DNA from: Streptomyces sp. B21-083
Lineage (GTDB): Bacteria > Actinomycetota > Actinomycetes > Streptomycetales > Streptomycetaceae
Direction of reading: 5' to 3'
NCBI RefSeq assembly: GCF_036898825.1
Contig: NZ_JARUND010000001.1
Location: 4,340,001-4,404,000 of the forward strand
DNA length: 64,000 nucleotides
Shown: positions 8,818-16,358 of the stretch, in pieces
How positions within the stretch are numbered: the first letter of the stretch is position 1
Layout of the letters: every line of letters begins with the position of its first letter
Program-made: the position numbers and the translations under genes
The notes under the pieces: generated by a model
What the model was told of the DNA's origin: nothing
Databases searched by the model: none
The model's input: the letters and a program-made list of their open reading frames with translations, nothing else

Positions 8818-9290
8818 CTGCGGTGCCCGCCAGTCGGTCGGGCGCACCCCCCGCCCCTAAAAACCTGCGGTGGCCGCCAGTCGGTCGGGCGCGACCCTGC
8901 GCCCCTAAAAGCCTGCGGTGGCCGCCAGTCGGCCCGACGCACCCCTCGCCCCCACAAACTGCGGTGACCGTTAGCTGGTCGGGCGCGACCCGCGCTTCTG
9001 AAAGCCTGCGGTGGCCGCCAGTCGGCCGGACGCACCCCTCGCCCCCACAAACTGCGGTGACCGTTAGCTGGTCGGGCGCGACCCGCGCTTCTGAAAGCCT
9101 GCGGTGGCGGCCAGTCGGTCGGGCGCACCCTGCGGCCCTGAAAGCCTGCGGTGGCCGCCAACCGGTCGGGCGCACCCTGCGGCCCTGAAAGCCTGCGGTG
9201 GCCGCCAGTCGGTCGGGAGCGCCCTGCGGCCCTGAAAGGCTGGGGTGGCCGTTGGTTGGTCGGGCGCGATCGGCGCTTCTGGGGGGTTGT
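8812..9290. repeat. 47-bp imperfect tandem repeat array, about ten copies
   Basis: About ten head-to-tail units of 46-48 bp, each built as AAARCCTGCGGTGGCCGCCAG, then TCGGTCGGGCGC, then a C-rich tail ending in CCCCT or CTTCT. Two alternating subtypes (one with GTTAGCTGGTC) form a 93-bp higher-order repeat at about 8953-9091, duplicated almost exactly. The array starts directly at the 3' edge of the dispersed element and ends about 85 bp before the ABC gene. Apparent frames through it are repeat artefacts. Confidence 0.8.
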
Positions 9291-9373
9291 GGTTGGCGCC
9301 TGCTGATCAGACACCGCCTCGCGCCCCATAAGGCTCCCGTTGCCGTCGGGGGGCTGCACCGTAGGCTCCTCGC

Positions 9374-10150
9374 ATGGTTGATGGTGCTGCCGTGCGTGTG
9401 CAGGGGCTTTGGAAGCGGTTTGGGCAGCAGGTCGCTGTTGCCGGGATCGATCTGGAGTTGCCCGCCGGGAAGTTCGTCGGGCTCGTCGGGCCGAACGGGG
9501 CCGGGAAGACGACCACGCTCTCGATGGTGACCGGGCTGCTGCGGCCCGACCAGGGCACCGTGGAGGTCGTGGGGCACGACGTGTGGCGCGACCCCGTCGA
9601 GGTCAAGGCGCGCATCGGGGTGCTGCCCGAAGGGCTTCGGCTCTTCGAGCGGCTGTCCGGGCGTGAGCTCCTCGCCTACTCGGGGCGGTTGCGCGGACTG
9701 CCCGGCGTCGAGGTCGACAAGCGGGCGGCCCAGCTTCTCGACGTCCTCGACCTGGCCGGCGCGCAGCACAAGCTCGTCGTCGACTACTCGACCGGCATGC
9801 GCAAGAAGATCGGCCTCGCCGCCGCTCTCCTCCACAATCCCGAAATCCTGTTCCTCGACGAACCGTTCGAGGGTGTGGACCCGGTGTCGGCGCAGATCAT
9901 CCGGGGTGTGCTGGAGCGGTACACGGGCTCCGGCGCCACCGTCGTCTTCTCGTCCCATGTCATGGAGCTGGTCGAGTCGCTGTGCGACTGGGTCGCGGTG
10001 ATGGCGGCGGGACGTATCCGGGCGCACGGCCCGCTGGCCGAGGTGCGGGGTGACGCGCCCTCGCTGCAGCACGCGTTCCTCGAACTCGTCGGCGCGGGCG
10101 AGCGCGACCACGGGTCCCACCTCGACTGGCTGGGCGGCGGCGCCCGATGA
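9374..10150 (+). CDS. ABC transporter ATP-binding protein
   Basis: A 258-residue ATPase of an ABC-2/NodI-like exporter. Walker A is GPNGAGKTT (residues 39-47), the signature is the YSTGMRKK variant (138-145) typical of this class instead of LSGGQ, and Walker B is ILFLDEP (158-164). The switch-region His is in the VVFSSHVMEL segment. The stop overlaps the start of the permease gene (ATGA at 10147-10150), so the two are translationally coupled and form one exporter. Substrate unknown. Confidence 0.93.
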   Translation: MVDGAAVRVQGLWKRFGQQVAVAGIDLELPAGKFVGLVGPNGAGKTTTLSMVTGLLRPDQGTVEVVGHDVWRDPVEVKARIGVLPEGLRLFERLSGRELLAYSGRLRGLPGVEVDKRAAQLLDVLDLAGAQHKLVVDYSTGMRKKIGLAAALLHNPEILFLDEPFEGVDPVSAQIIRGVLERYTGSGATVVFSSHVMELVESLCDWVAVMAAGRIRAHGPLAEVRGDAPSLQHAFLELVGAGERDHGSHLDWLGGGAR

Positions 10151-11745
10151 CGGGGGAAGGGTCGGTCACAGCGGTCGTCGTACGGCTGAAGCTGTCGTTG
10201 CTGCGCAACGGGCTGCGGCAGTCCGCGGGGCGGCGGGCCGCGTACGTCACCTCCCTCGTCGTCGTGCTGCTGCTCGCCGCACTCCAGTTCGTCGGGCTGA
10301 TCGCGCTGCGCGGCAACGCGCACGCCGCGTCCGTCACCGTCATCCTCCTCGCGGTCATGGCGCTGGGCTGGGCCTTCATGCCGCTGTTCTTTCCCAGCGG
10401 CGACGAGACCCTCGACCCGACCCGGCTGGTGATGCTGCCGTTGCGCCCCCGGCCGCTGGTGCGGGCGCTGCTCGTGGCCTCGCTCGTCGGGATAGGGCCG
10501 CTGTTCACGCTGTCCCTGCTCGTCGGGTCGGTGCTCGCCCTGGCACACGGCGGGGCGGCGTTCGTGGTGTCGCTCGTCGCCGTTCCCCTCGCGCTGCTGG
10601 TGTGTGTGGCGCTCGCGCGGGCCGTCGCCGCCGCCAACGTCCGGTTGCTCAGCAGCCGCAAGGGGCGCGATCTCGCCGTACTCAGCGGACTGGTCGTCGC
10701 GATCGGGGCGCAGCTCGTCAACTTCGGTATGCAGCAGCTCGGTTCGGCGGGACTCGGGCAACTCGACCCGGCCGCAAGAGTGTTGGCCTGGGTGCCGCCT
10801 GCTTCCGCGCTCGGGGCGGTGGACTCGGCGAGCGAGGGCTCGTACGGCATCGCCGTCGCCCAACTCGCGATCAGCGCAGGCACGTTGGTGCTGCTGCTGC
10901 GGGCCTGGTCGCGGACCCTCACCCGGCTGATGACCTCGCCCGACGGGTCCACCCTGCAGGCCGCCGAGCCCTCGGGCAAGCGGGAGCGGACGTCCGGCGG
11001 GCCGGCGCGGTGGCTGCCGGACGGGCGTACCGGGACCGTCATGGAACGGAGCCTGCGCTATGCGTGGCGGGACCCCAAGACCAAGGCCGCGTGGGTGACC
11101 TCGCTGGCGATCGGACTCATCGTGCCGGTGTTCAACGCGATACAGGGCACCGGCTCCGTCTACTTCGCCTGCTTCGCGGCCGGGATGCTCGGCGTCCAGA
11201 TGTACAACCAGTTCGGCCAGGACACCTCCGCCTTCTGGATGGTCGCGATGACGATCTCGTCCACCCGGGACGCATACGTCGAACTGCGCGGCCGGGCACT
11301 GGCGTTGCTGCTGATCAGCCTGCCGTACGCCACCCTCGTGGTCGTTCTCACCACCGCGCTGCTCGACGACTGGACCACGCTGCCGGAGGCGCTCGGGCTG
11401 TCCCTCGCGCTGCTGGGGGCGATGCTGGCGGCCGGGGCCTGGTCGTCGGCCCAGTACCCCTACTCCATCCCGCAGGAGAGCTACAAGAACGTCGTCCCCG
11501 GGCAGGCCGGGCTCGCCATGGCCGCCATCTTCGGCGGCATGGTCGGCGCCGCCCTGCTGTGCGCCCCCGTCATCGCCCTCACCATCTGGCTGAACGTCGA
11601 CTCCGGCGGCGACCGGTGGACATGGCTGCTGCTGCCGGTCGGTGTCGGATACGGCGCCCTGCTCATCCTGCTCGGACTGCGCCTCTCCGCGCCGCGCACG
11701 GCACGGCGGCTGCCGGAGATCCTGGCGGCCGTCAGCAAGGGCTGA
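10147..11745 (+). CDS. ABC transporter permease (ABC-2-like)
   Basis: A 532-residue integral membrane protein with about 12 hydrophobic segments, starting with a basic N-terminus (RLKLSLLRNGLRQSAGRR) and the span YVTSLVVVLLLAALQFVGLI. A long soluble loop with RYAWRDPKTKAAWV is central. It overlaps the ATPase gene by 4 bp and is its partner. The transported substrate cannot be inferred. Confidence 0.88.
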   Translation: MTGEGSVTAVVVRLKLSLLRNGLRQSAGRRAAYVTSLVVVLLLAALQFVGLIALRGNAHAASVTVILLAVMALGWAFMPLFFPSGDETLDPTRLVMLPLRPRPLVRALLVASLVGIGPLFTLSLLVGSVLALAHGGAAFVVSLVAVPLALLVCVALARAVAAANVRLLSSRKGRDLAVLSGLVVAIGAQLVNFGMQQLGSAGLGQLDPAARVLAWVPPASALGAVDSASEGSYGIAVAQLAISAGTLVLLLRAWSRTLTRLMTSPDGSTLQAAEPSGKRERTSGGPARWLPDGRTGTVMERSLRYAWRDPKTKAAWVTSLAIGLIVPVFNAIQGTGSVYFACFAAGMLGVQMYNQFGQDTSAFWMVAMTISSTRDAYVELRGRALALLLISLPYATLVVVLTTALLDDWTTLPEALGLSLALLGAMLAAGAWSSAQYPYSIPQESYKNVVPGQAGLAMAAIFGGMVGAALLCAPVIALTIWLNVDSGGDRWTWLLLPVGVGYGALLILLGLRLSAPRTARRLPEILAAVSKG

Positions 11746-11880
11746 ACCCGCCCCGGCCGCGCGGCACGCACGCCCCCACACCCTCGCGACCTCGCCGAAC
11801 TTGCCTACGGCATACGGGGTTTGCGCTCCGAATCGCGGGGAGGGAAGAGGCGAAGGAAGCTTTCAGGGGGGAGCGCCCGC

Positions 11881-12693
11881 ATGGCCAGATGGTTCGGCAG
11901 ATCCAAGTCCAGGAGCCATGACCCGGTCGGCGCCGCGGCCGAGTCCGAGCACCTCGAACCCCTCGGTGTCTCCGACGACCTGCGACTGGCCTACGGCCGC
12001 ACCGGCGACCCGAAGCTGCTGCGCGGCGCGCTCCAGGCCGCCGAGCTGGCCGTTCAGGTCTACCCGGTCAACGACGTCCGGCACGCCGCCGCCCTCTCCT
12101 CGCTGTGCGTGCTGCACCGGCTGAGCTGGGAACGCGAGAGGGCGGCCCCCGATCTGATCAAGGCCGTCGACTACGGGCGCCGGGCCGTCGACAAGTCCCC
12201 GCCCGGCGACACGGAACTCCCCCGGCACATGTCCTCCCTGGCCACCGCCCTCCAGGAGGTCTACGACAGCACCCAGGACGAGGAGTCCATCGACGAGGCC
12301 ATCAACCTGTACCGCGGCTGCCTGGACCTCATGCCGTTGAGCAGCAGCGGGCAGGGTGAGGAGCGCGTCAGCCAGGTGTCCAACCTCGCCAACTCCCTGC
12401 TCCGCAAAGGGCGTAGCAGCCGCGACAACGACATCCTGAACGAGGCGGCCGCACACGCCCGCGCCGCACTGCGCGACACCCCGGACGACCATCCGATGCA
12501 CCCGGTACGCCTCGTCAACCTCGGCGGGGTGCTCCTCGGGCTCGTCCAGAGCGGCCATCCGGAACACCTCGGCGAGGCGGAGGACATGTACGCACGCGGA
12601 CTGCGGGAGTTCCCGGCCGGCCACCCCGCACGCCCCGGCGTCGAGCAGACGCTCGCCATGATCAAGGACCTGCACAGACAGTTCGGGACCTGA
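11881..12693 (+). CDS. tetratricopeptide-repeat protein
   Basis: A 270-residue cytoplasmic protein of TPR-like helical pairs (for example DPKLLRGALQAAELAVQVYP, ESIDEAINLYRGCLDL and LGEAEDMYARGLREFP). GGGGGAG lies eight bases before the ATG. In Streptomyces such short TPR proteins often precede, and are sometimes fused to, CHAT-domain proteins. Here the sequence just after the stop encodes only the first part of a CHAT-like partner (see 12699-12872), so the pair is probably broken. Function otherwise unknown. Confidence 0.75.
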   Translation: MARWFGRSKSRSHDPVGAAAESEHLEPLGVSDDLRLAYGRTGDPKLLRGALQAAELAVQVYPVNDVRHAAALSSLCVLHRLSWERERAAPDLIKAVDYGRRAVDKSPPGDTELPRHMSSLATALQEVYDSTQDEESIDEAINLYRGCLDLMPLSSSGQGEERVSQVSNLANSLLRKGRSSRDNDILNEAAAHARAALRDTPDDHPMHPVRLVNLGGVLLGLVQSGHPEHLGEAEDMYARGLREFPAGHPARPGVEQTLAMIKDLHRQFGT

Positions 12694-12698
12694 CCAGG

Positions 12699-12872
12699 GT
12701 CCCGCGCCTCGAACTGACCCTTCTCGTCGAGAACTTCGCCGGCCCCGACCGCTGGCGGTGGGCGCTGGTGGCGCCCGACGGCGAGGTTCTCGCGCTGCAC
12801 AAGGTCCGTCTGGACCCGTCGGGCCCCCAGTACGAGGCTTTGAGGGCCGCCGCTGGTGCCTCCTCGCGGTGA
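12699..12872 (+). pseudogene. remnant of a CHAT-domain protein N-terminus
   Basis: Shifted relative to the preceding gene, 57 codons read VPRLELTLLVENFAGPDRW... and QYEALRA..., ending at TGA 12870-12872. The LELTLLVENF-xxPDRWRWxL pattern and the following DGEVLALHKVRLD strongly resemble the N-termini of Streptomyces CHAT proteins, which usually overlap or follow a TPR gene. No start codon is present and nothing of the protease-like domain remains. The family call is from recalled similarity. Confidence 0.45.
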
Positions 12873-12984
12873 CCCTCGTCGCGACCCGCGCGGTGGCCTT
12901 CCTGACAGCGACAGGAGGAACCGGCAAGACCTGAGCCCCGGGGACGGTCTCGCGCGCCCCGGCAGGGACGGTGCGGGGCTGTGC

Positions 12985-13040
12985 TGAATTCGCGGCTGCC
13001 GCCGCGTGGGCGCGACCAGCCCCCGCCGGCCCACGGGCAG
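12985..13040. repeat. dispersed intergenic element, inverted relative of the 8785 copy
   Basis: GCGGCTGCCGCCGCGTGGGCGCGACC followed by AGCCCCCGCCGGCCCAC. The GCGCGACCAGC half is the complement of GCTGGTCGCGC in the elements at 8785 and 26508. It lies between the CHAT remnant and the convergent hydrolase gene, where it may serve as a terminator. Confidence 0.45.
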
Positions 13041-13076
13041 AAAACCACCTGCCCCCACACACAACCCGACGACGCG

Positions 13077-13958
13077 CTAGCGGGCCAGAACACCGTCCAG
13101 GAACGGTTCGATGGCCGCCCGCCAAGCCGATGGCTGGTCGTAGTGCACGAGGTGGCCGGCGTCGGCCACCTCCGCGTACTCGCCCCTCGGCAGGACACGG
13201 ACCATCTCCTGCGCCTCCGCCCGGCCGAGTTCGCCGTCCAGACCGCGCACGACGAGGGCGGGGCACTGAACCTGCGTCAGCTCCTCCCAGTGCGCGTCGA
13301 ACACCCACGTCTCACGGGACTTGAGCATCTGCTCCGGCTGGAAGACGGGGCGCCAGCCGTCGGCGGACTCCTGCATCACCTCGGCGTAGAACTCACCGCG
13401 CGAGGGGCTGGGCCGCTCGACCCAGGGGTCGTCCTCACCGAACCACTTGCGTACGTCGGCGAGGGTGGCGAAGGGGACGGGCCAGGCCTTGAACCAGTCC
13501 TCCCACTCCCGCTGGGAGGCCGCGCCCAGCGCCGACGCCCGCATGTCGCAGATGATCAGGCCCTGCACCAGATCGGGGCGTTTCGCGGCGAGCTGCCAGG
13601 CGGTCAGGGCGCCCATGGCGTGGCCGATGAGGACGACGGGGCCGAGGCCGAGCTGCTCGATCGCCGCCTCGGCGTCCTCGACGTAGGCCTCACGGGTGTA
13701 GAGGTCGCCGGGCGGACGGTCGCTCTGGCCGTGGCCCCGCTGGTCGAGCGCGACGGCCCGGTGCCGCTCGCCCAGCCAGCGGGCGGCGGACGCCCAGTGC
13801 GAGGCGCGGCCCATGAGCCCGTGCAGTAACAGCACGCCGGGGGCCTGGTCGGGTTCTGTGACCCTGGCCTGTTCCTCACCGGTTTTGGGAGGGTCGGCGA
13901 ACTCCCAGGCGGCAAGTCGCACGCCGCCCGCTCCGGTCACGTCGATACGCCGCGCCAT
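13077..13958 (-). CDS. alpha/beta-hydrolase fold protein without the nucleophile Ser
   Basis: A 293-residue alpha/beta-hydrolase. The oxyanion motif HGLMG (46-50), the DQRGHGQSD loop (72-80), a candidate acid D241 (RGLDGE) and His H269 (AGHLVHY) are present. The nucleophile elbow, normally G-x-S-x-G, reads GHAMG at 112-116, with Ala (GCC) at 114. The protein is therefore either catalytically dead or uses another mechanism. The frame is intact and ATG 13958 is the natural start. It may be a ligand-binding or regulatory member of the family. Confidence 0.85.
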   Translation of the reverse strand: MARRIDVTGAGGVRLAAWEFADPPKTGEEQARVTEPDQAPGVLLLHGLMGRASHWASAARWLGERHRAVALDQRGHGQSDRPPGDLYTREAYVEDAEAAIEQLGLGPVVLIGHAMGALTAWQLAAKRPDLVQGLIICDMRASALGAASQREWEDWFKAWPVPFATLADVRKWFGEDDPWVERPSPSRGEFYAEVMQESADGWRPVFQPEQMLKSRETWVFDAHWEELTQVQCPALVVRGLDGELGRAEAQEMVRVLPRGEYAEVADAGHLVHYDQPSAWRAAIEPFLDGVLAR

Positions 13959-14159
13959 AGGTCTCTGGCACCCCCCTAGCTATCGATGTCTCCTCTGCCG
14001 ATCACCGGATCGATGAAATCGACGAACCGGTGGACCGGTGGACCGACAGATCTATGGATCACTGGTTCGTACAGCGTGCGTCCGTCGCCCACTGTCACCC
14101 ACAGATTATCGAATGGCTATTCGAAAATGCGGTTCCCGGCCGCAACACCCCTCGTTCGA

Positions 14160-14322
14160 GTGACCCCGCCCAAGGAATGATCCGCGTGGCCGAGGGGAGA
14201 TCTTCTGCGGGAGGCGGACCGCTCGGGGATGACGGTCCGAAGGGGATGACCCTGGGAGCTCGGGGCTCCGGGTCAGCACAGGGGAGGACAGGCCCCGGCG
14301 CCACTTGGCGCCGGGGCCCTGT
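14160..14322 (+). ncRNA. candidate structured small RNA
   Basis: Successive hairpins can be drawn. CGGACC pairs with GGTCCG around a loop containing GGGGATGA. GACCC/GGGAG pairs with CTCC/GGGTC. A 16-bp terminal hairpin follows at 14288-14322. GGGGATGA occurs twice, once in a loop and once between stems, as expected of a conserved RNA motif. No ORF fits. The strand is not certain because hairpins are symmetric; plus is assumed because a less G/C-rich promoter-like stretch precedes it. I cannot match it to a named Rfam family. Confidence 0.4.
14288..14322. terminator. strong hairpin terminator
   Basis: Arms ACAGGCCCCGGCGCCA and TGGCGCCGGGGCCCTGT pair over 16 bp with one bulged C and a two-base loop. 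Like many Streptomyces terminators it lacks a long T run. It ends the candidate RNA and could also stop dmdR1 transcripts coming from the right. Confidence 0.7.
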
Positions 14323-14587
14323 TCACGTCCGCGGCACATCCTCACGCTCCCCCTCCCCCGCCGGGCGACACCGCTGCCGCTCCCGGCCAAGAGCCCTCAC
14401 GTCATATGCCTCTCGCGACAGCGTGGCATGCGAAACGGCCCAGCGCTGCCGTTCCGCACACTGAATCTTGGAATGGCGCGCCGGAACGGCACGGAACCCA
14501 GGACATGACAAGTTCCTCGCCGGTGACAGGAGTTGACGGTGCGGCGACCGGAGCCGCGTCAGGGGAACCGCGGCAGGGGCGCCCGGG

Positions 14588-15280
14588 TCAGCGCTTCGCC
14601 ACGAACACGTGCGAGGCCACGCCCGCCTCCAGCTCGGCCGCCTCACCGCCGCTGCCGACCAGCACCCCGCCGGCCGCCTCCGTCACGCTCACCACCGAAC
14701 CGGGCTGCACACCCGCGCGACGCAGCGTGTACATCAGCTGCGCGTCCGTCTGGATGGGCTCGCCGATACGCCGTACGACGACCGTCTTGCCGTCCACACC
14801 CGGGTCGAGGTCGGCCAGCGAGACCATGCCCTCGTCGAGGAAGGGGTCCGCGCCGTCCTTCTCGCCCAGCTCCTCCAGGCCCGGGATCGGGTTGCCGTAG
14901 GGCGACTCGGTGGGGTGGCGCAGGAGTTCGAGGACCCGGCGCTCCACGGCCTCGCTCATCACGTGCTCCCAGCGACACGCCTCCGCGTGGACCTGCTCCC
15001 ATTCCAGGCCGATCACGTCGACGAGCAGGCACTCCGCGAGGCGGTGCTTGCGCATGACGCGGGTGGCGAGGCGACGGCCCTCCTCCGTGAGCTCCAGGTG
15101 CCGGTCGGTGGCGACCGCCACCAGACCGTCGCGCTCCATCCGGGCCACGGTCTGGCTGACCGTCGGGCCGCTCTGGTCCAGCCGCTCGGCGATCCGGGCG
15201 CGCATGGGGACCACACCTTCCTCCTCCAGCTCAAGGATGGTGCGGAGATACATCTCCGTCGTATCGATCAGTCCGGACAT
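14588..15280 (-). CDS. dmdR1: DtxR/IdeR-family iron-dependent repressor DmdR1
   Basis: A 230-residue Fe(II)-activated repressor of siderophore and iron-uptake genes. It has an N-terminal winged helix (residues 1-73, recognition helix SGPTVSQTVARMERDGL), a dimerisation/metal domain, and a C-terminal SH3-like domain. Every metal ligand of the family is visible at DtxR numbering: M10, H79, E83, H98, C102, E105 and H106. Length equals Streptomyces DmdR1. ATG 15280 gives the family start MSGLIDTTEMYLR. A 248-codon frame lies antisense (14609-15352), matching the published dmdR1/adm overlap in S. coelicolor. Confidence 0.95.
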   Translation of the reverse strand: MSGLIDTTEMYLRTILELEEEGVVPMRARIAERLDQSGPTVSQTVARMERDGLVAVATDRHLELTEEGRRLATRVMRKHRLAECLLVDVIGLEWEQVHAEACRWEHVMSEAVERRVLELLRHPTESPYGNPIPGLEELGEKDGADPFLDEGMVSLADLDPGVDGKTVVVRRIGEPIQTDAQLMYTLRRAGVQPGSVVSVTEAAGGVLVGSGGEAAELEAGVASHVFVAKR

Positions 15281-15352
15281 ACGTGCCCCTTGATGAGATG
15301 TGCCGGAGGCTCGACGGCTCCGGCGGTGCGCTGGCCCTGGCTTCAATTCTGA
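14609..15352 (+). other. long antisense frame over dmdR1 (adm-like)
   Basis: A 248-codon open frame on the strand opposite dmdR1 reads through almost the whole repressor gene. In S. coelicolor Tunca, Martin and colleagues reported an antiparallel gene, adm, overlapping dmdR1 and affecting siderophore and antibiotic production. Long antisense frames are common by chance in high-GC DNA, and I see no ribosome binding site that proves translation, so this is listed only because of that precedent. Confidence 0.25.
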
Positions 15353-15545
15353 CGCATACCACTGACAACCGTGCCGCCGCGGCGAACCACACGGTTACGG
15401 ATCCCCGCGGTCGGGTAGACAGCACGTTTCACCGAGGGTACGGCGACGGGCGCGGGAACGGCCGGTGGCGCTGTTGACACGCCAGTGGTCCAGACCTCAC
15501 CGTGATCGGCGACGCAGACGCCACGAACCTCCGAGGGGCCCCGGA

Positions 15546-16337
15546 ATGAGCGACAGCAAGCCGATCGGAAACCCGAGCGGACAACCGACCGGACAACTGG
15601 CCGGACAGTTCCTCGACGCCGCGATCGGGCTTCTGCGACGGGTCCGCGACGAGGAGACGGACGCCGTGACGGCCGCCGGCACGCTCATCGCCGACACCGT
15701 GGCGGCCGAGGGGCGCCTGTTCGCCTTCGGCGCCGGGCACTCCTCGCTCGCCGCGCAGGACATCGTCTACCGCGCGGGCGGCCTCGCCCTGATGAACCTG
15801 CTGGCCGTCCCCGGTGTCGTCGGCGTCGACGTCGTGCCGGCCACGCTGGGCTCCGCACTGGAACGCGTCGAGGGCCTGGCCACGGCGGTCCTGGACACGT
15901 CACCGCTGCGCGCGGGCGACGTCCTCGTGATCATCTCCCTCTCCGGCCGCAACGCCCTCCCGGTGGAAATGGCGCTCCGCGCGCGTGCCCTCGGCGTCAA
16001 GGTCATCGGCGTGACGTCGGTGGCGTACGCGACGGAGACGACGCCCCGGAACGCCTCGGGCACGTTCCTCAAGGACCACTGCGACGTCGTACTGGACTCG
16101 AAGATCGCCCCCGGGGACGCCGTACTCACCCTCGACACCGTCCCGGCGCCCTTCGCGCCCGCCTCGACAGTCGTCACGTCGGCCCTGCTCCAGTCGGTCA
16201 TGGCCACGGCGGCGGGCATCCTGGCGGAACGGGGCATCGAGCCCCCGCTGCTGCGCTCCGGCAACGTGGACGGTGGCCACGACTGGAACGCGCGCATCCT
16301 CAAGCAGTACGGCGACCGGATCTTCTACGAGCGCTGA
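15546..16337 (+). CDS. SIS-domain protein (UPF0309 type)
   Basis: A 263-residue sugar isomerase (SIS) domain protein. It contains the phosphosugar-binding elements FGAGHSSLAAQDIVYRAGG and VLVIISLSGRNALPVEMALRARALG, the Ser/Gly-rich loop expected to hold a sugar phosphate. It probably acts on, or senses, a phosphosugar in amino-sugar metabolism. ATG 15546 follows a purine-rich GGGGCCCCGGA stretch; the longer in-frame start at 15465 lacks conservation. It is divergent from dmdR1, 265 bp apart, and convergent with the PAS protein. Confidence 0.88.
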   Translation: MSDSKPIGNPSGQPTGQLAGQFLDAAIGLLRRVRDEETDAVTAAGTLIADTVAAEGRLFAFGAGHSSLAAQDIVYRAGGLALMNLLAVPGVVGVDVVPATLGSALERVEGLATAVLDTSPLRAGDVLVIISLSGRNALPVEMALRARALGVKVIGVTSVAYATETTPRNASGTFLKDHCDVVLDSKIAPGDAVLTLDTVPAPFAPASTVVTSALLQSVMATAAGILAERGIEPPLLRSGNVDGGHDWNARILKQYGDRIFYER

Positions 16338-16358
16338 GAGCTATGCCCCTCCTGCTCT

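Larger units (their letters stand above)
13959..14587. other. 629-bp intergenic region holding a candidate structured RNA
   Basis: No convincing protein gene: frames here lack third-position bias. 14010-14070 has short GGACCGGT repeats and is probably the hydrolase promoter. 14098-14140 is comparatively A/T-rich with TTATCGAATGG and CTATTCGAAAA. 14160-14322 holds three hairpins ending in a strong terminator (separate entries). 14325-14587 shows nothing I can name. Confidence 0.5.

Noticed and set aside
8812..9290. Possible CRISPR array
   Set aside because: Units are 46-48 bp, contiguous and without unique spacers, and no cas gene is nearby.
8649..10120. Minus-strand frames with repeated RPTGGHRR units
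   Set aside because: They are translations of the 47-bp tandem repeat and of the antisense of the ABC ATPase gene, not a repeat protein gene.
14030..14464. 144-codon plus-strand frame between the hydrolase and dmdR1
   Set aside because: No third-position bias, and it crosses three hairpins including a strong terminator; better explained as a structured RNA.
14548..15045. Iron box (DmdR1 operator) near dmdR1
   Set aside because: No copy of the TTAGGTTAGGCTCACCTAA-like consensus was found in the intergenic sequence around the gene.
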